The notes under the pieces: generated by a model
What the model saw: only the letters and a program-made list of their open reading frames with translations
Database searches by the model: none
Told to the model about the DNA's origin: nothing
NCBI RefSeq assembly: GCF_004339245.1
Contig: NZ_SMGG01000003.1
Coordinates: forward strand, 585,106 to 649,105
Reading direction: 5' to 3'
DNA from: Seleniivibrio woodruffii
Lineage (GTDB): Bacteria; Chrysiogenota; Deferribacteres; Deferribacterales; Geovibrionaceae
DNA: 64,000 bases
Made by a program: the position numbers and the translations under genes
Part shown: piece by piece, positions 24,760-34,057 of the stretch
Layout: every line of letters starts with the position of its first letter
Numbering within the stretch: the stretch's first letter is position 1

Positions 24760-26358
24760 ATGGATGTCCTTTTTTTTATCATCCTTCTGCTTCTGGTATA
24801 TGTGCTGAATACTGCGGTGCGATACCGTCAGCATATAGATATATCTCAGAGCATAAGCCACGAGGCGGCGGGGCACATTATTATGGCGGCTAACGACCCC
24901 TACCGATGGCTCAGATATGCGAAGGAGATGTCAGCGGGAACTTTCGTCAGCGGCAAAGATCCGCTGTCTGCAGGCACTCCGCTTCCGTTCACTCCCCCTT
25001 TAAGCTTTATGATCTGCAAGCTGTCAGGTGCGTCAGGGCTTGATATGGAAACCGCATCCAGCCTGCTCACGGTCTTTCTTTCCGGCCTGTTTGTATTTCC
25101 CCTCGGTATTCTGATGTACCGTCTGGGCATGCCTGCGGCGGGTATCGGCGGCGGCATAACCGGAGGGCTGTGTCTTGCTTATCTTCAGAGAACCACTGCA
25201 TTCCAGCCGGACACGGATATGCTGAACCTGTTTTTCCCGCTGACGATAATTCTGTTCATTCATCTGGCGGGCAGGGGGAGAACTCTGCTCTGGTCGGCGG
25301 CGGCGGGGCTTTTCTGCTGGTTTCATTACAGATGGTACGTGCACAGCGGTTTTGCTCCGGTCTGGCTCACACTTCTTATGATTTATTTGCTAATTATGGG
25401 CAAAAAAGGAAATATCATCCTGTATAGTGTTCTTGTTTTTATAATTTTCTGTTCACCGTTTCAGTTTTACAGCGGTTTTACAGGATTGTTCGATTTCTTT
25501 TCAGAAGGGGCGAAAAGCTATCCGGCGGCTGTTGACGAGCTGAGGAGAATGACCTTTGCCGAAAGTCTGCGGATGCTCACCAAAGACGGCTGGTCTGCTC
25601 TGGCGGGGCTTCTGTTGTTTGGGGCAACACTCCGGCGGACGTATCTGCTCCTGCCGCTTTTTGCGCTGGGATGCCTTATGTTTTTCAAAGGGGAAAGATT
25701 CGGGATGTATCTGGGGATGTTTGCGGGTATGGGCTTCGGTGTTCTGGCCGCTTTCGTATTCGGTCGGGTGAGGCGGTTCGGTTTTGCGCTCTCCTGCGCA
25801 GGTACACTTTTTATTTCCGTAATGCTCATTCATCCGTATTTTGTACCCGCTCCCTACGTTTCAAAACAACTCTTCGAAGAGATGGAAAAACTGAATATTC
25901 CGGCAGGTTCTGTGGTTGTTTCTCACTGGAACTACGGTTTTCTGCTCCAGTATCTGAAAAACGTGGGGACGGTTTCGGACGGAGCCAGCCAGTTCAAAGA
26001 GGGCTGGTTATTAACCCGTGAGCTTATGAGATCAGCCGATCCTAACCCTTTTGCAGGCAGAGTTGATGATGAAAAACCGCTCTGGCTGGTGCTTACGGAG
26101 GATATGAACGTTTCCGGAGGTTTGCACGGATATTTCAATGCGAACGGACTGGATTTCACTAATATTGAACATGGACTCGATTCGGATTTGAAAATTACGG
26201 AAAATGGTATGTTTTTTTCAATTTATAACAATAAAACACATGAATCATTTTTTGGGAAATCGTTTATTATTGGTACTTCCGATATAGGCTGTTTTAAGCT
26301 GGAAAATCGCAAGTACCCATATATCGCTGTGTATAAAGCAAAAGCTCACTGTCAATAA
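24760..26358 (+). CDS. STT3/PglB-like oligosaccharyltransferase-type membrane protein
   Basis: The 532-residue protein has about eleven to thirteen hydrophobic helices and a short C-terminal soluble part. It has recognisable counterparts of the GT66 active-site motifs. These are N45-D46 in NDPYRW, D151-T-D153-ML, the TIxE-like TFAE with E268, and a HWNYG motif (389-393) where PglB and STT3 have WWDYG. GT66 enzymes move a lipid-linked oligosaccharide to Asn on exported proteins. It is shorter than PglB (about 710) because the C-terminal domain is reduced. ATG 24760 follows AAGGGA; a frame from 24610 would cross the repeat. A GT39/ArnT-like relative is the main alternative. Confidence 0.68.
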   Translation: MDVLFFIILLLLVYVLNTAVRYRQHIDISQSISHEAAGHIIMAANDPYRWLRYAKEMSAGTFVSGKDPLSAGTPLPFTPPLSFMICKLSGASGLDMETASSLLTVFLSGLFVFPLGILMYRLGMPAAGIGGGITGGLCLAYLQRTTAFQPDTDMLNLFFPLTIILFIHLAGRGRTLLWSAAAGLFCWFHYRWYVHSGFAPVWLTLLMIYLLIMGKKGNIILYSVLVFIIFCSPFQFYSGFTGLFDFFSEGAKSYPAAVDELRRMTFAESLRMLTKDGWSALAGLLLFGATLRRTYLLLPLFALGCLMFFKGERFGMYLGMFAGMGFGVLAAFVFGRVRRFGFALSCAGTLFISVMLIHPYFVPAPYVSKQLFEEMEKLNIPAGSVVVSHWNYGFLLQYLKNVGTVSDGASQFKEGWLLTRELMRSADPNPFAGRVDDEKPLWLVLTEDMNVSGGLHGYFNANGLDFTNIEHGLDSDLKITENGMFFSIYNNKTHESFFGKSFIIGTSDIGCFKLENRKYPYIAVYKAKAHCQ

Positions 26359-26456
26359 AACACTTACCCCTTAAAAATTACGAAATGAACTTTTCGCCAT
26401 TGATTTTTTCTATGTTTATGCTATTTTCAACTAATATTAAACTGATGGAGTAGGAT

Positions 26457-27344
26457 ATGGATTTTAAACAGATTGAAGCTTTCGTGTTTGTTGCCAAATA
26501 CAAATCTTTTTCCCGTGCTGCCGAAAAACTGCTTTTGAGCCAGCCCGCCATATCCACGCACATCAGCACCCTTGAGGAACAGCTCGGCGTTAAACTTTTC
26601 GACAGGCTTTCAAAAGAGGTAGTGCTCACCGAGGTAGGCCAGATATTCTTCCCCTATGCGGTGGATATCCTCGACCTGAGAGAGCGTTCCCACGAAGCCG
26701 TTAAGGAGTTTTTGAACGAGGTCAGCGGAAATCTGCACATAGGCTATAGCACTGTTGCCGCAGAATTTATTCTGCCCGAGGTCATTAAAAAGTTTAAGGA
26801 GGACTACCCTAAAACCTTCTTCAACATCGACAATGCAGGAACTCAGACGATAATCCAGAGACTTTCCGACGGTATCCTCGATCTTGCCGTGGTCGCAAGG
26901 AAAATACCCAAGAAAGACCTTGAATACAAAGTTCTTACGAAAGATAAGATAGTCCTGATAGTCCACAAGAACCACAAGTTCTATACCAGAGGAAGCGTTT
27001 TCATCGAAGAGATACTTGCCGAGGAGTTCATCACCCGTGAGATAGGCTCCGGCACCAGAGCTTCCGTTGAACACGGTTTCAAGCAGAAGGGCTACGACTT
27101 TGACAGCCTGAATATTGTCGCTGTCTTAAGCTCCACCTTCTCCATTAAAAATGCGGTTAAGAAGGAGCTGGGAATCGCTTTCATGTCTGAAATGGCACTG
27201 GCAGACGAGAACGACGGCACGATAAAAGCCATCCCCGTCACCGACCTTGTGGTGGAAAAAGAGGTATACGTTGTATACAGCAAAAACAGGACAAACAAGA
27301 AACTCCTGAAACATTACATAGATACGCTTCTGAAGTTTAAGTGA
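26457..27344 (+). CDS. LysR-family regulator linked to selenium metabolism
   Basis: The 295-residue protein has an N-terminal winged helix-turn-helix (FSRAAEKLLLSQPAISTHISTLEEQLG) and a LysR effector domain from about residue 90. It is close in style to regulators found beside selenium genes, and its stop overlaps the mnmH start as GTGA. The effector is unknown. A GGAGTAGG ribosome site precedes ATG 26457. Confidence 0.85.
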   Translation: MDFKQIEAFVFVAKYKSFSRAAEKLLLSQPAISTHISTLEEQLGVKLFDRLSKEVVLTEVGQIFFPYAVDILDLRERSHEAVKEFLNEVSGNLHIGYSTVAAEFILPEVIKKFKEDYPKTFFNIDNAGTQTIIQRLSDGILDLAVVARKIPKKDLEYKVLTKDKIVLIVHKNHKFYTRGSVFIEEILAEEFITREIGSGTRASVEHGFKQKGYDFDSLNIVAVLSSTFSIKNAVKKELGIAFMSEMALADENDGTIKAIPVTDLVVEKEVYVVYSKNRTNKKLLKHYIDTLLKFK

Positions 27345-28384
27345 CCGACGGCAGAGAGATATCGTTAAGCTACATTCTGGAGAAGGGGCTCAGCCATTTT
27401 AATCTGGTTGATGTCCGCTCAGAGGGTGAGTTTGCAGAGGACTGCATCCCCACCGCTTTAAATATTCCTTTGCTGAAAAACGAAGAACGGGCGAGGGTGG
27501 GAACATGTTATGTTCAGACCGGCCCCAGAGAGGCGAAACTGCTGGGTGTTGACATTGTCAGCCCGAAACTTCCTCAGCTTATCAGGCAGTATATGGATAT
27601 CAAAGACAGCCGCATGCTGGTGGTCTACTGCTGGCGGGGCGGCCTGCGCAGCGGGAGCACGGCAGGGCTTCTCACTCTGGCGGGGCTTGTTGTCCACAGG
27701 CTTGAGGGCGGCTACAAATATTTCAGAAATCACATCAATTCATTTTTTCAGAACTTTTCACCCGACTATTCTTTCATAAATCTGTACGGCCCCACAGGAT
27801 GCGGCAAGACCGCAATTCTCCGTGCCCTTGAGAGCGGAGCCAGAGTTCTCGACCTTGAAAAGGCTGCTGCCCACAAGGGGTCAAATTTCGGCGATGTGGA
27901 CGAACCGGACTATAAAAATGTTACTCAGAAGAATTTTGAATCAAAAATCTGGTATAAATTATATAGCGGGAAAGAGGGCGTGTATCTGGCAGAAGCCGAG
28001 AGCATGAAGATAGGTAAAGTGTCAATCCCAAGAAGCCTTTTCAACAGGATGAGGGAGGGGAAAAGCGTTGTTGCCGAGGTGTCTCTGGATGCCCGCATAC
28101 GCTTTACGGTGGACAATTACAAGCCCGAACTGTATAAAGATGAGATACTGTGTTCATTACTTCGCCTGAAAAAGTACATCGGAACAGCGAAGACGGAGGA
28201 ACTGGCACGGCTTCTGAACCAGAAAGACTACGAGACCTTCACGCAGATTCTGCTTGAGTCCTATTACGACCCGCTCTACATGCGGTCAATACCCGAGAAG
28301 CCAGACTATGTCATCAGGTATGAGAACATTGAAGACGGGAGAAAACAGCTTGAACAGATTTATTTGGAAAATACTGATACTTAA
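27341..28384 (+). CDS. mnmH: tRNA 2-selenouridine synthase
   Basis: The 347-residue enzyme turns 5-methylaminomethyl-2-thiouridine at the tRNA wobble position into the selenium form using selenophosphate. It has an N-terminal rhodanese domain with C97 in YCWRGGLRSGS, and a P-loop GPTGCGKT (150-157) in the second half. The length and the W-R-G-G loop are typical of SelU/MnmH. The GTG start overlaps the LysR stop, so the two are probably co-translated. It implies that the cell makes selenophosphate. Confidence 0.93.
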   Translation: MTDGREISLSYILEKGLSHFNLVDVRSEGEFAEDCIPTALNIPLLKNEERARVGTCYVQTGPREAKLLGVDIVSPKLPQLIRQYMDIKDSRMLVVYCWRGGLRSGSTAGLLTLAGLVVHRLEGGYKYFRNHINSFFQNFSPDYSFINLYGPTGCGKTAILRALESGARVLDLEKAAAHKGSNFGDVDEPDYKNVTQKNFESKIWYKLYSGKEGVYLAEAESMKIGKVSIPRSLFNRMREGKSVVAEVSLDARIRFTVDNYKPELYKDEILCSLLRLKKYIGTAKTEELARLLNQKDYETFTQILLESYYDPLYMRSIPEKPDYVIRYENIEDGRKQLEQIYLENTDT

Positions 28385-29168
28385 TCTTCTGATCCTGAGC
28401 GCACTGCCCGCCTTTGCGGACGGAGAGACTGCTCAGCCCCAAACGCAGCCGCAGGAACAGCAGAAAGCGGCCGCCCCCGAAGACAAAAAGATGGCCTCTG
28501 CCATCGAAGAAAAAAAACCTATAGCAGTCGCAGACGCACGGACACCCGCAGGTGCGGAAATGTTCGGAGCCGTTTTCGATCGCCCCTATACAGTCAGGGG
28601 AATAACCTATTACAGAATGAAATCCGTGCAGAGCTTTAAGCAGTCGGGTCTTGCCTCGTGGTACGGCAAGGGCGACCACGGTAAAAAAACCTCCAGCGGC
28701 GAAAGATATAACATGTTCGACATGACCGCCGCACACAAACAGCTGCCGTTGGGCAGTCTTGTGCGTGTGGACTGTTCGGAGACGGGAAAGACGGTTGTTG
28801 TTCGTGTGAACGACAGAGGTCCCCACGTTCCCGGCAGAATAATAGACCTGTCCTATGCGGCGGCAAGCCAGCTTGAGCTGATAGGCAAGGGGCTTACCAA
28901 GGTTGATATAACTCTCATAAACGGAACGGAAGAGGACAACGAACCTGAGATGGGCAACTTCTCGGTTCAGCTCGCCTCCTTCTCAATCCGCCAGAACGCC
29001 GAAGAGGTTGCGGCCGGCATCGCAAACGCTGTCATTGAACCTGCCATCATAAACGGAACGGAATATTTCCGTGTGCGTGTGGTTGGGTTTACCACGAGAG
29101 AGGATGCGGTGACCTTTAAGGACTCCAAGGTCGGAACCTATCCCAATGCACTGATAATAAGCGAATAA
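28350..29168 (+). CDS. rlpA: RlpA-like septal lytic transglycosylase with SPOR domain
   Basis: The 272-residue exported protein has a hydrophobic signal ending LPAFADG and a Q/P/E-rich linker. A double-psi beta-barrel domain follows ([23 protein letters not shown] ... [18 protein letters not shown]), then a C-terminal SPOR domain that binds denuded septal peptidoglycan. It likely cleaves glycan strands at division. I chose TTG 28350, preceded by GGGAGAA, because it begins exactly at the signal peptide. A longer frame from 28254 lies inside mnmH. No lipobox Cys is present, so it is probably not a lipoprotein, unlike E. coli RlpA. Confidence 0.87.
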   Translation: MNRFIWKILILNLLILSALPAFADGETAQPQTQPQEQQKAAAPEDKKMASAIEEKKPIAVADARTPAGAEMFGAVFDRPYTVRGITYYRMKSVQSFKQSGLASWYGKGDHGKKTSSGERYNMFDMTAAHKQLPLGSLVRVDCSETGKTVVVRVNDRGPHVPGRIIDLSYAAASQLELIGKGLTKVDITLINGTEEDNEPEMGNFSVQLASFSIRQNAEEVAAGIANAVIEPAIINGTEYFRVRVVGFTTREDAVTFKDSKVGTYPNALIISE

Positions 29169-29176
29169 GGAATAAA

Positions 29177-29893
29177 ATGAGAACAGACAGACCCGGCGAC
29201 AGAATGCGTCCGGTAACACTTACCAGAGATTATGTTATGCACCCCGAAGGTTCGGTGCTCTGCGAATTCGGAAACACAAAAGTGCTTTGCAACGCCAGTT
29301 TCAGTCAGGGGGTTCCCCCTTTTCTGAAAGATTCCGGCAGAGGCTGGGTCACAGCGGAATATGCAATGCTTCCCAGAGCCACAAACACCCGCAACCAGAG
29401 GGAATCCAAACGGGGCAAAGAGGACGGCCGTACAATGGAGATATCCAGACTGATAGGCCGGAGCCTGCGGGCGGCGGTGGATTTTGAGAAGCTGGGCGAA
29501 AATACCATAATCATAGACTGCGATGTGCTTCAGGCTGACGGCGGAACACGCACGGCGGCCATCACAGGCGGATTCTGCGCACTTTACATAGCGGCAGAGA
29601 GGATGGTTGAAAAAGGAGTTCTGGCCGAGAACCCCGTGCAGGACTTTGTGGGTGCTGTGAGCATCGGCATAGTGGACGGGCAGTATCTACTGGATCTGCA
29701 ATATACCGAGGACAGTGCGGCTGACGTCGATTTGAACCTCGTCATGAAGAACGGAGCCGATATCATCGAAATTCAGGGATGCGCAGAGGGTGCGGCCTTT
29801 TCAAGGGACGGGCTGGACAGAATGCTCGATCTGGGTGTCAGGGGGATTGAAAACCTTCTGGCGGCACAGAAGAGACTGCTGGGGCTTGCATGA
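29177..29893 (+). CDS. rph: Ribonuclease PH
   Basis: The 238-residue phosphorolytic exonuclease trims tRNA 3' ends. It starts with the family pattern [18 protein letters not shown] and has [14 protein letters not shown], the phosphate-binding [11 protein letters not shown] loop and [16 protein letters not shown] with catalytic Asp residues. It is full length with a normal catalytic set. Its stop overlaps rdgB by four bases, a pairing common in many bacteria. Confidence 0.95.
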   Translation: MRTDRPGDRMRPVTLTRDYVMHPEGSVLCEFGNTKVLCNASFSQGVPPFLKDSGRGWVTAEYAMLPRATNTRNQRESKRGKEDGRTMEISRLIGRSLRAAVDFEKLGENTIIIDCDVLQADGGTRTAAITGGFCALYIAAERMVEKGVLAENPVQDFVGAVSIGIVDGQYLLDLQYTEDSAADVDLNLVMKNGADIIEIQGCAEGAAFSRDGLDRMLDLGVRGIENLLAAQKRLLGLA

Positions 29894-30480
29894 GACTCTA
29901 TGTCGCTACAAAAAATCAGCATAAACTGAAAGAGATAGGCCAGATACTGAGCGGGTTCGAGGTTGTCAGCGCATACGACTATATTGAAGAGGATATGGAC
30001 GTTGAAGAGACGGGCAGAACCTTTCTGCAGAACGCTTCAATAAAGGCTAAGGCGCTTTCAAAACTGGTTGACGGGTACGTCATTGCGGATGATTCGGGAA
30101 TTTCCGTGGATGCGCTGGACGGCGCACCTGGAGTTTTCAGCGCAAGATTTGCAGGCTCAAAGGCCACTGATGCGGACAATAACAATAAGCTTCTGGCTGT
30201 AATGGAAAGGGTTCCGGACGAAGCCAGAGGAGCGAGCTACATCTGCGTTATCGCCCTTGCTGCGGGCGGAAACGTTGAGCGAACCTTCGGCGGAATGTGC
30301 GAAGGGGCGGTTGCCAGAGACTATAAAGGCGAAGGCGGCTTCGGATACGATGTCATCTTCCTTCTGCCCGACGGCAGGCACATGGCCGAGCTGACGGACG
30401 AAGAGAAGAACGCCATCAGCCACAGAAACATGGCTCTTCAGCTTCTGAAAGAGTATCTGGATTCCAAACAGGACAAATGA
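29890..30480 (+). CDS. rdgB: dITP/XTP pyrophosphatase (RdgB/HAM1)
   Basis: The 196-residue house-cleaning enzyme hydrolyses non-canonical purine triphosphates. It shows [10 protein letters not shown] at the N-terminus, [24 protein letters not shown] near residue 65 and [15 protein letters not shown] near residue 145. The length is normal. It is sandwiched by four-base overlaps with rph and the PBP gene. Confidence 0.95.
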   Translation: MRLYVATKNQHKLKEIGQILSGFEVVSAYDYIEEDMDVEETGRTFLQNASIKAKALSKLVDGYVIADDSGISVDALDGAPGVFSARFAGSKATDADNNNKLLAVMERVPDEARGASYICVIALAAGGNVERTFGGMCEGAVARDYKGEGGFGYDVIFLLPDGRHMAELTDEEKNAISHRNMALQLLKEYLDSKQDK

Positions 30481-32408
30481 TGAGATATCTGAAACTTTTC
30501 CTGATACTGGCTGTGTTGGGTGCCGCAGGGGCGGCGGGCACGATGTGGTATCTGGAAAAGGTAAGGATAAAACTGGAACTCTATTCTCCCGATATGGGAG
30601 CGATGTTCTACTTCGACAGAAAGACCAAGACAGTTTCAATCTATTCCAAAGATAACATTCTTATGTATAAAAAGGTATACGAGCGGGCAGATGTTATGCC
30701 CTCGGTCATACCTGCGGATTTCTATGCACTCATGTCCTATGCTGGCAGAAACATCTATACCTGCGAGAGACCGGACACCGAAGATGAAATAAAACTCCTG
30801 AAAAAATATGAGATACCCGCCGGGGGGCTGGACGACTGCATAGTTATGTATCAGGCGGAGAAGGCCGCCTATATGTACAAGGACGACCCGCACTATGATC
30901 TGGTACTGTGGAAGACCGCCGCAGACCTGATAAAGATGCACGGGATGCAGGGCATATATGATGCGTATCTTCAGACTGTCTACATGCAGAGCGACCTCTG
31001 GGGGCTGGAGTCCGCTTCGCTCTTCTATTTCGGAAAGAGTGCGGAGTTTGCGGACAGGCCGCAGATACTCTGGCTTATGACAGTTATGACGCTGAACATC
31101 CTGCCGTATGAGGACATAGAGAGCTTCGTAAAGCGCACCGGTGAGTTAGCTCAGTTTATGACGAAAGACGGGAACAAGGCATATTCGGATGCTCTGCGTA
31201 CCCCTGTTGAATACAATATAACGGCAATGACGGACGAATATCCCCAGTATACGTCACTTATCCTTGAGGAGATGGAGCGCAGAGGGGTTCAGCCTTCCGG
31301 CGAGATGACAGTCACCTCCGGTCTGAGCCTTGCAACCATAAAGGCGGCGCAGGAGGCCATAGCCGAGCGGCTGCCTCTGGTGCCTGAGGGTGCGAATATC
31401 GTTCTTGCGGTGGTGAACACCGAGGACGGTTCCATAGAGGCACTGGCGGCCAGCAACCGTTTCCGCTTCCGCACAATGCAGATGAAAAGGCAGATAGGTT
31501 CAACTTTCAAACCCGTCGTCTATCTGACAGCCTTTGAGAATGGCTTCAGACCGAATCAGCTGATAAACGATAAAAGATATGAATATAAGAACCACGGCAA
31601 GCCCTACAGTCCGGTGAACTATGACGACTATTACATGGGCGTGATACCTCTGAGAAAGGGGCTTGTGTTCTCTCTGAACAACGCCACCATCCGCCTTGCC
31701 ACCCTGACAGGACTGAACAAGGTTGCAGACACCGCAAAGGATATGGGCATGGCATACGATGTTAAGCCCTATCTGGCGATGCCGCTGGGCATTTTCCCGC
31801 TGACGGCGGTGAATCTGGCTCAGGTATATTCCGTTATAGGCGCAGGGGGCATCCGGAAGGACAGCGGGCTGATACTTAACATAAGGCAGACAAACGGCGA
31901 TCCCGTTTTCTATGCCAAGCGCAGACCGACCCCCATAGTTTCTCCGGTAAGTGCCTATCAGGTCATGCATATCCTTCAGGACGGCCCCAGAATAGGAACG
32001 GCCAGAGGCTCTGGCATCCTGCTTGGAACTGCGGCAAAAACGGGAACAACGAACGAATATAAGGATGCATGGACGGCGGCCATCGCTCCGCCCTATTCCA
32101 TTGTTGCATGGGTGGGTTTCGACGACAACCGGAGCATGGGCGAGAAGGGTACGGGTGGCAGTCTTGCCGCACCCGTAGTCGCTGCATTTCAGAAAAGAAT
32201 ATGGGGCGAAGGCCAAAAAATAGATTTGAATATTCCGCAGGGTGTTGTATTTAAAGAAGCCGACAGTTACAGCGGAGTGGTGACGGGTGGTGCATGTCAG
32301 TCGAAAAAGGTCTATATTGAAGCCTTTGCCGAAGACAGCGTTCCCGAGCCGTGCGTCCGCTCGGCAGTCGAGAAAATGGAAAGCGAAAACACAACGAAGG
32401 GGCAATGA
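30477..32408 (+). CDS. Class A-like penicillin-binding protein with a degenerate glycosyltransferase domain
   Basis: The 643-residue protein has one N-terminal membrane helix and a transpeptidase domain. That domain has S342-T-F-K345, S399-L-N and K521-T-G, all the catalytic motifs for peptidoglycan cross-linking. Upstream, residues ~80-230 look like a worn GT51 domain: AYLQTVYMQSDLWGLESASLFYFGKSAEF matches its C-terminal part. However, the GGSTITQQ motif and the catalytic Glu region of active GT51 domains are not recognisable. It may therefore cross-link but not polymerise glycan. The start overlaps rdgB, and the end overlaps aroK. Confidence 0.83.
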   Translation: MMRYLKLFLILAVLGAAGAAGTMWYLEKVRIKLELYSPDMGAMFYFDRKTKTVSIYSKDNILMYKKVYERADVMPSVIPADFYALMSYAGRNIYTCERPDTEDEIKLLKKYEIPAGGLDDCIVMYQAEKAAYMYKDDPHYDLVLWKTAADLIKMHGMQGIYDAYLQTVYMQSDLWGLESASLFYFGKSAEFADRPQILWLMTVMTLNILPYEDIESFVKRTGELAQFMTKDGNKAYSDALRTPVEYNITAMTDEYPQYTSLILEEMERRGVQPSGEMTVTSGLSLATIKAAQEAIAERLPLVPEGANIVLAVVNTEDGSIEALAASNRFRFRTMQMKRQIGSTFKPVVYLTAFENGFRPNQLINDKRYEYKNHGKPYSPVNYDDYYMGVIPLRKGLVFSLNNATIRLATLTGLNKVADTAKDMGMAYDVKPYLAMPLGIFPLTAVNLAQVYSVIGAGGIRKDSGLILNIRQTNGDPVFYAKRRPTPIVSPVSAYQVMHILQDGPRIGTARGSGILLGTAAKTGTTNEYKDAWTAAIAPPYSIVAWVGFDDNRSMGEKGTGGSLAAPVVAAFQKRIWGEGQKIDLNIPQGVVFKEADSYSGVVTGGACQSKKVYIEAFAEDSVPEPCVRSAVEKMESENTTKGQ

Positions 32409-32926
32409 TGAAGAATATTTACCTGATTGGCTTCATGGGCACAGGCAAAAGCACTGTGGGAAGACTTCTTGCGGAAGACTTTAAAATGAAGTTCGTCGAT
32501 ACCGACAAAATGGTGGAAGAGATGACGGGCAGAACCATCGGCGAGATTTTTGAGGAATCTTCCGAGGCAGAGTTCCGTAAACTTGAGACCGAGGTTTTAA
32601 GGAAGATAACCGAAGAGAAGGGCATGATAGTCTCAACAGGAGGCGGCATAGTCGTCACCAGAGGCAACCTTGACCTCATGAAAAACTCCGGCCATGTTTT
32701 CACCCTTATAGCCGATGCTCACACGATCCACGAAAGACTGAAAGCGGATGATACCTGCAGGCCTCTGCTTGAAGTTGCTGAACCGCTTGATGAAATTAAA
32801 AGGCTGCTTTTTGAGAGAGCCGCTTTCTATATTAATGCTCATCATATCATAGAAACTTCCGATATTACTCCTAGGGAGGCGGCAGACCAGATAACCGCTA
32901 TCCTGAGACAGGAGATACAGGGCTGA
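32408..32926 (+). CDS. aroK: Shikimate kinase
   Basis: The 172-residue kinase phosphorylates shikimate in aromatic amino-acid synthesis. It has Walker A GFMGTGKSTVG, the shikimate-binding DTDKMVEEM and FRKLE segments, STGGGIVV, and the lid region ADDTCRPLL. I chose ATG 32408, five bases after AAGGGG; ATG 32405 is also possible but too close to it. Next come aroB and, after one gene, aroQ, so half of the shikimate pathway is clustered here. Confidence 0.92.
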   Translation: MKNIYLIGFMGTGKSTVGRLLAEDFKMKFVDTDKMVEEMTGRTIGEIFEESSEAEFRKLETEVLRKITEEKGMIVSTGGGIVVTRGNLDLMKNSGHVFTLIADAHTIHERLKADDTCRPLLEVAEPLDEIKRLLFERAAFYINAHHIIETSDITPREAADQITAILRQEIQG

Positions 32927-32948
32927 TAAGCCTTATAACGGGAGTGTC

Positions 32949-33998
32949 ATGGGCAAAGTTTTCGTTGATCTGAAAAAGCAGGTTGACTATTCCTACGAAA
33001 TAACCATCGGCAGCGGATTCGTTGCCGATGTTCTGAAATCCTTCAACACCGAAAGTGATTTCTTCATGGTGGATGACAACGTTTTCAGCCTATACAGCGG
33101 AATAATGCCTAAAGACCGTGTCTACCGTTTCCGTGCGGACGAACACAACAAAACCCATGAATCTGTTGTTGCCGTTCTCGGTTTTCTGTTTCGCGGCGAA
33201 TGCCGCAGAGACGGCAGGCTCATTCTTGTGGGCGGCGGGATAACAGGAGATGTGGGCGGTTTCGTAGCCGCAACCTACATGCGGGGCATAAGCTTTGTTC
33301 AGATACCCACAACCCTGCTTTCAATGGTGGATTCCAGTGTCGGCGGAAAGACCGGAATCAATTTCAGAGGCGCAAAGAACAATGTGGGCGCATTCTGCCA
33401 GCCTAAACACGTCTATATAGATATGGATTTCCTGAAAACCCTCACCGATGAGGAATACCTTAACGGTGTTGCGGAAGTCATAAAATACGGCGCTGTGTAC
33501 GATGCCGAGTTTCTTCAATATCTCTGTGACAACAAAGACAAAGTTCTGGCAAGGGATACCGAGGTGCTTGACTATGTGGTCACCCGCTGCTGTGCGCTGA
33601 AAGCGCAGGTGGTCAAGGTCGACGAGAAGGAGCAGGGCGAAAGGGCACTGCTTAACTTCGGGCACACCTTTGCACACGCAATAGAGACAGATTCCCACCA
33701 TGTCGTAAAACATGGCTTCGCTGTGGCCACGGGCATGTATCTGGAGACGGATTATGCCGTTAAGCACAAGCTTGCGGTTCCTGATGCTCTGTCGGAAGTC
33801 GGGAAAGTTCTCAGAATTTACGGTTTTCCGCTGGAATATAAGATAGTGGACAAAGACCTTTTCTTTACTGCAATGACAGCCGACAAGAAGGCCGACAGAA
33901 AGGGACTGACCCTTGCCATTGCACCAGCACCGGGCACAGGAAGAATTGTGAAAAACATTAGCCTGCAATCGGTTATAGAATACTTCGAAAGTATCTGA
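32949..33998 (+). CDS. aroB: 3-dehydroquinate synthase
   Basis: The 349-residue NAD- and metal-dependent enzyme forms the first ring of the shikimate pathway. Motifs include GGGITGDVGGFVAATYMRGI, the QIPTTLLSMVDSSVGGKTGIN substrate segment and the metal-binding LNFGHTFAHAIE and KHGFAVATGM. The length is typical. A GGGAG precedes the ATG 22 bases after aroK. Confidence 0.95.
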   Translation: MGKVFVDLKKQVDYSYEITIGSGFVADVLKSFNTESDFFMVDDNVFSLYSGIMPKDRVYRFRADEHNKTHESVVAVLGFLFRGECRRDGRLILVGGGITGDVGGFVAATYMRGISFVQIPTTLLSMVDSSVGGKTGINFRGAKNNVGAFCQPKHVYIDMDFLKTLTDEEYLNGVAEVIKYGAVYDAEFLQYLCDNKDKVLARDTEVLDYVVTRCCALKAQVVKVDEKEQGERALLNFGHTFAHAIETDSHHVVKHGFAVATGMYLETDYAVKHKLAVPDALSEVGKVLRIYGFPLEYKIVDKDLFFTAMTADKKADRKGLTLAIAPAPGTGRIVKNISLQSVIEYFESI

Positions 33999-34021
33999 CC
34001 CACCGCACAAAGTCTTATCCT

Positions 34022-34049
34022 TTGACTTTTTTCTAATTCAGGGTAACAT
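34022..34049 (+). promoter_or_regulatory. Candidate promoter of the acidic TPR gene
   Basis: TTGACT (34022-34027) and TAACAT (34044-34049) are 16 bp apart. Transcription would begin within a few bases of ATG 34058, and no Shine-Dalgarno-like purine run is seen before that ATG. The message may be leaderless. Confidence 0.45.
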
Positions 34050-34057
34050 ATCTCCAT

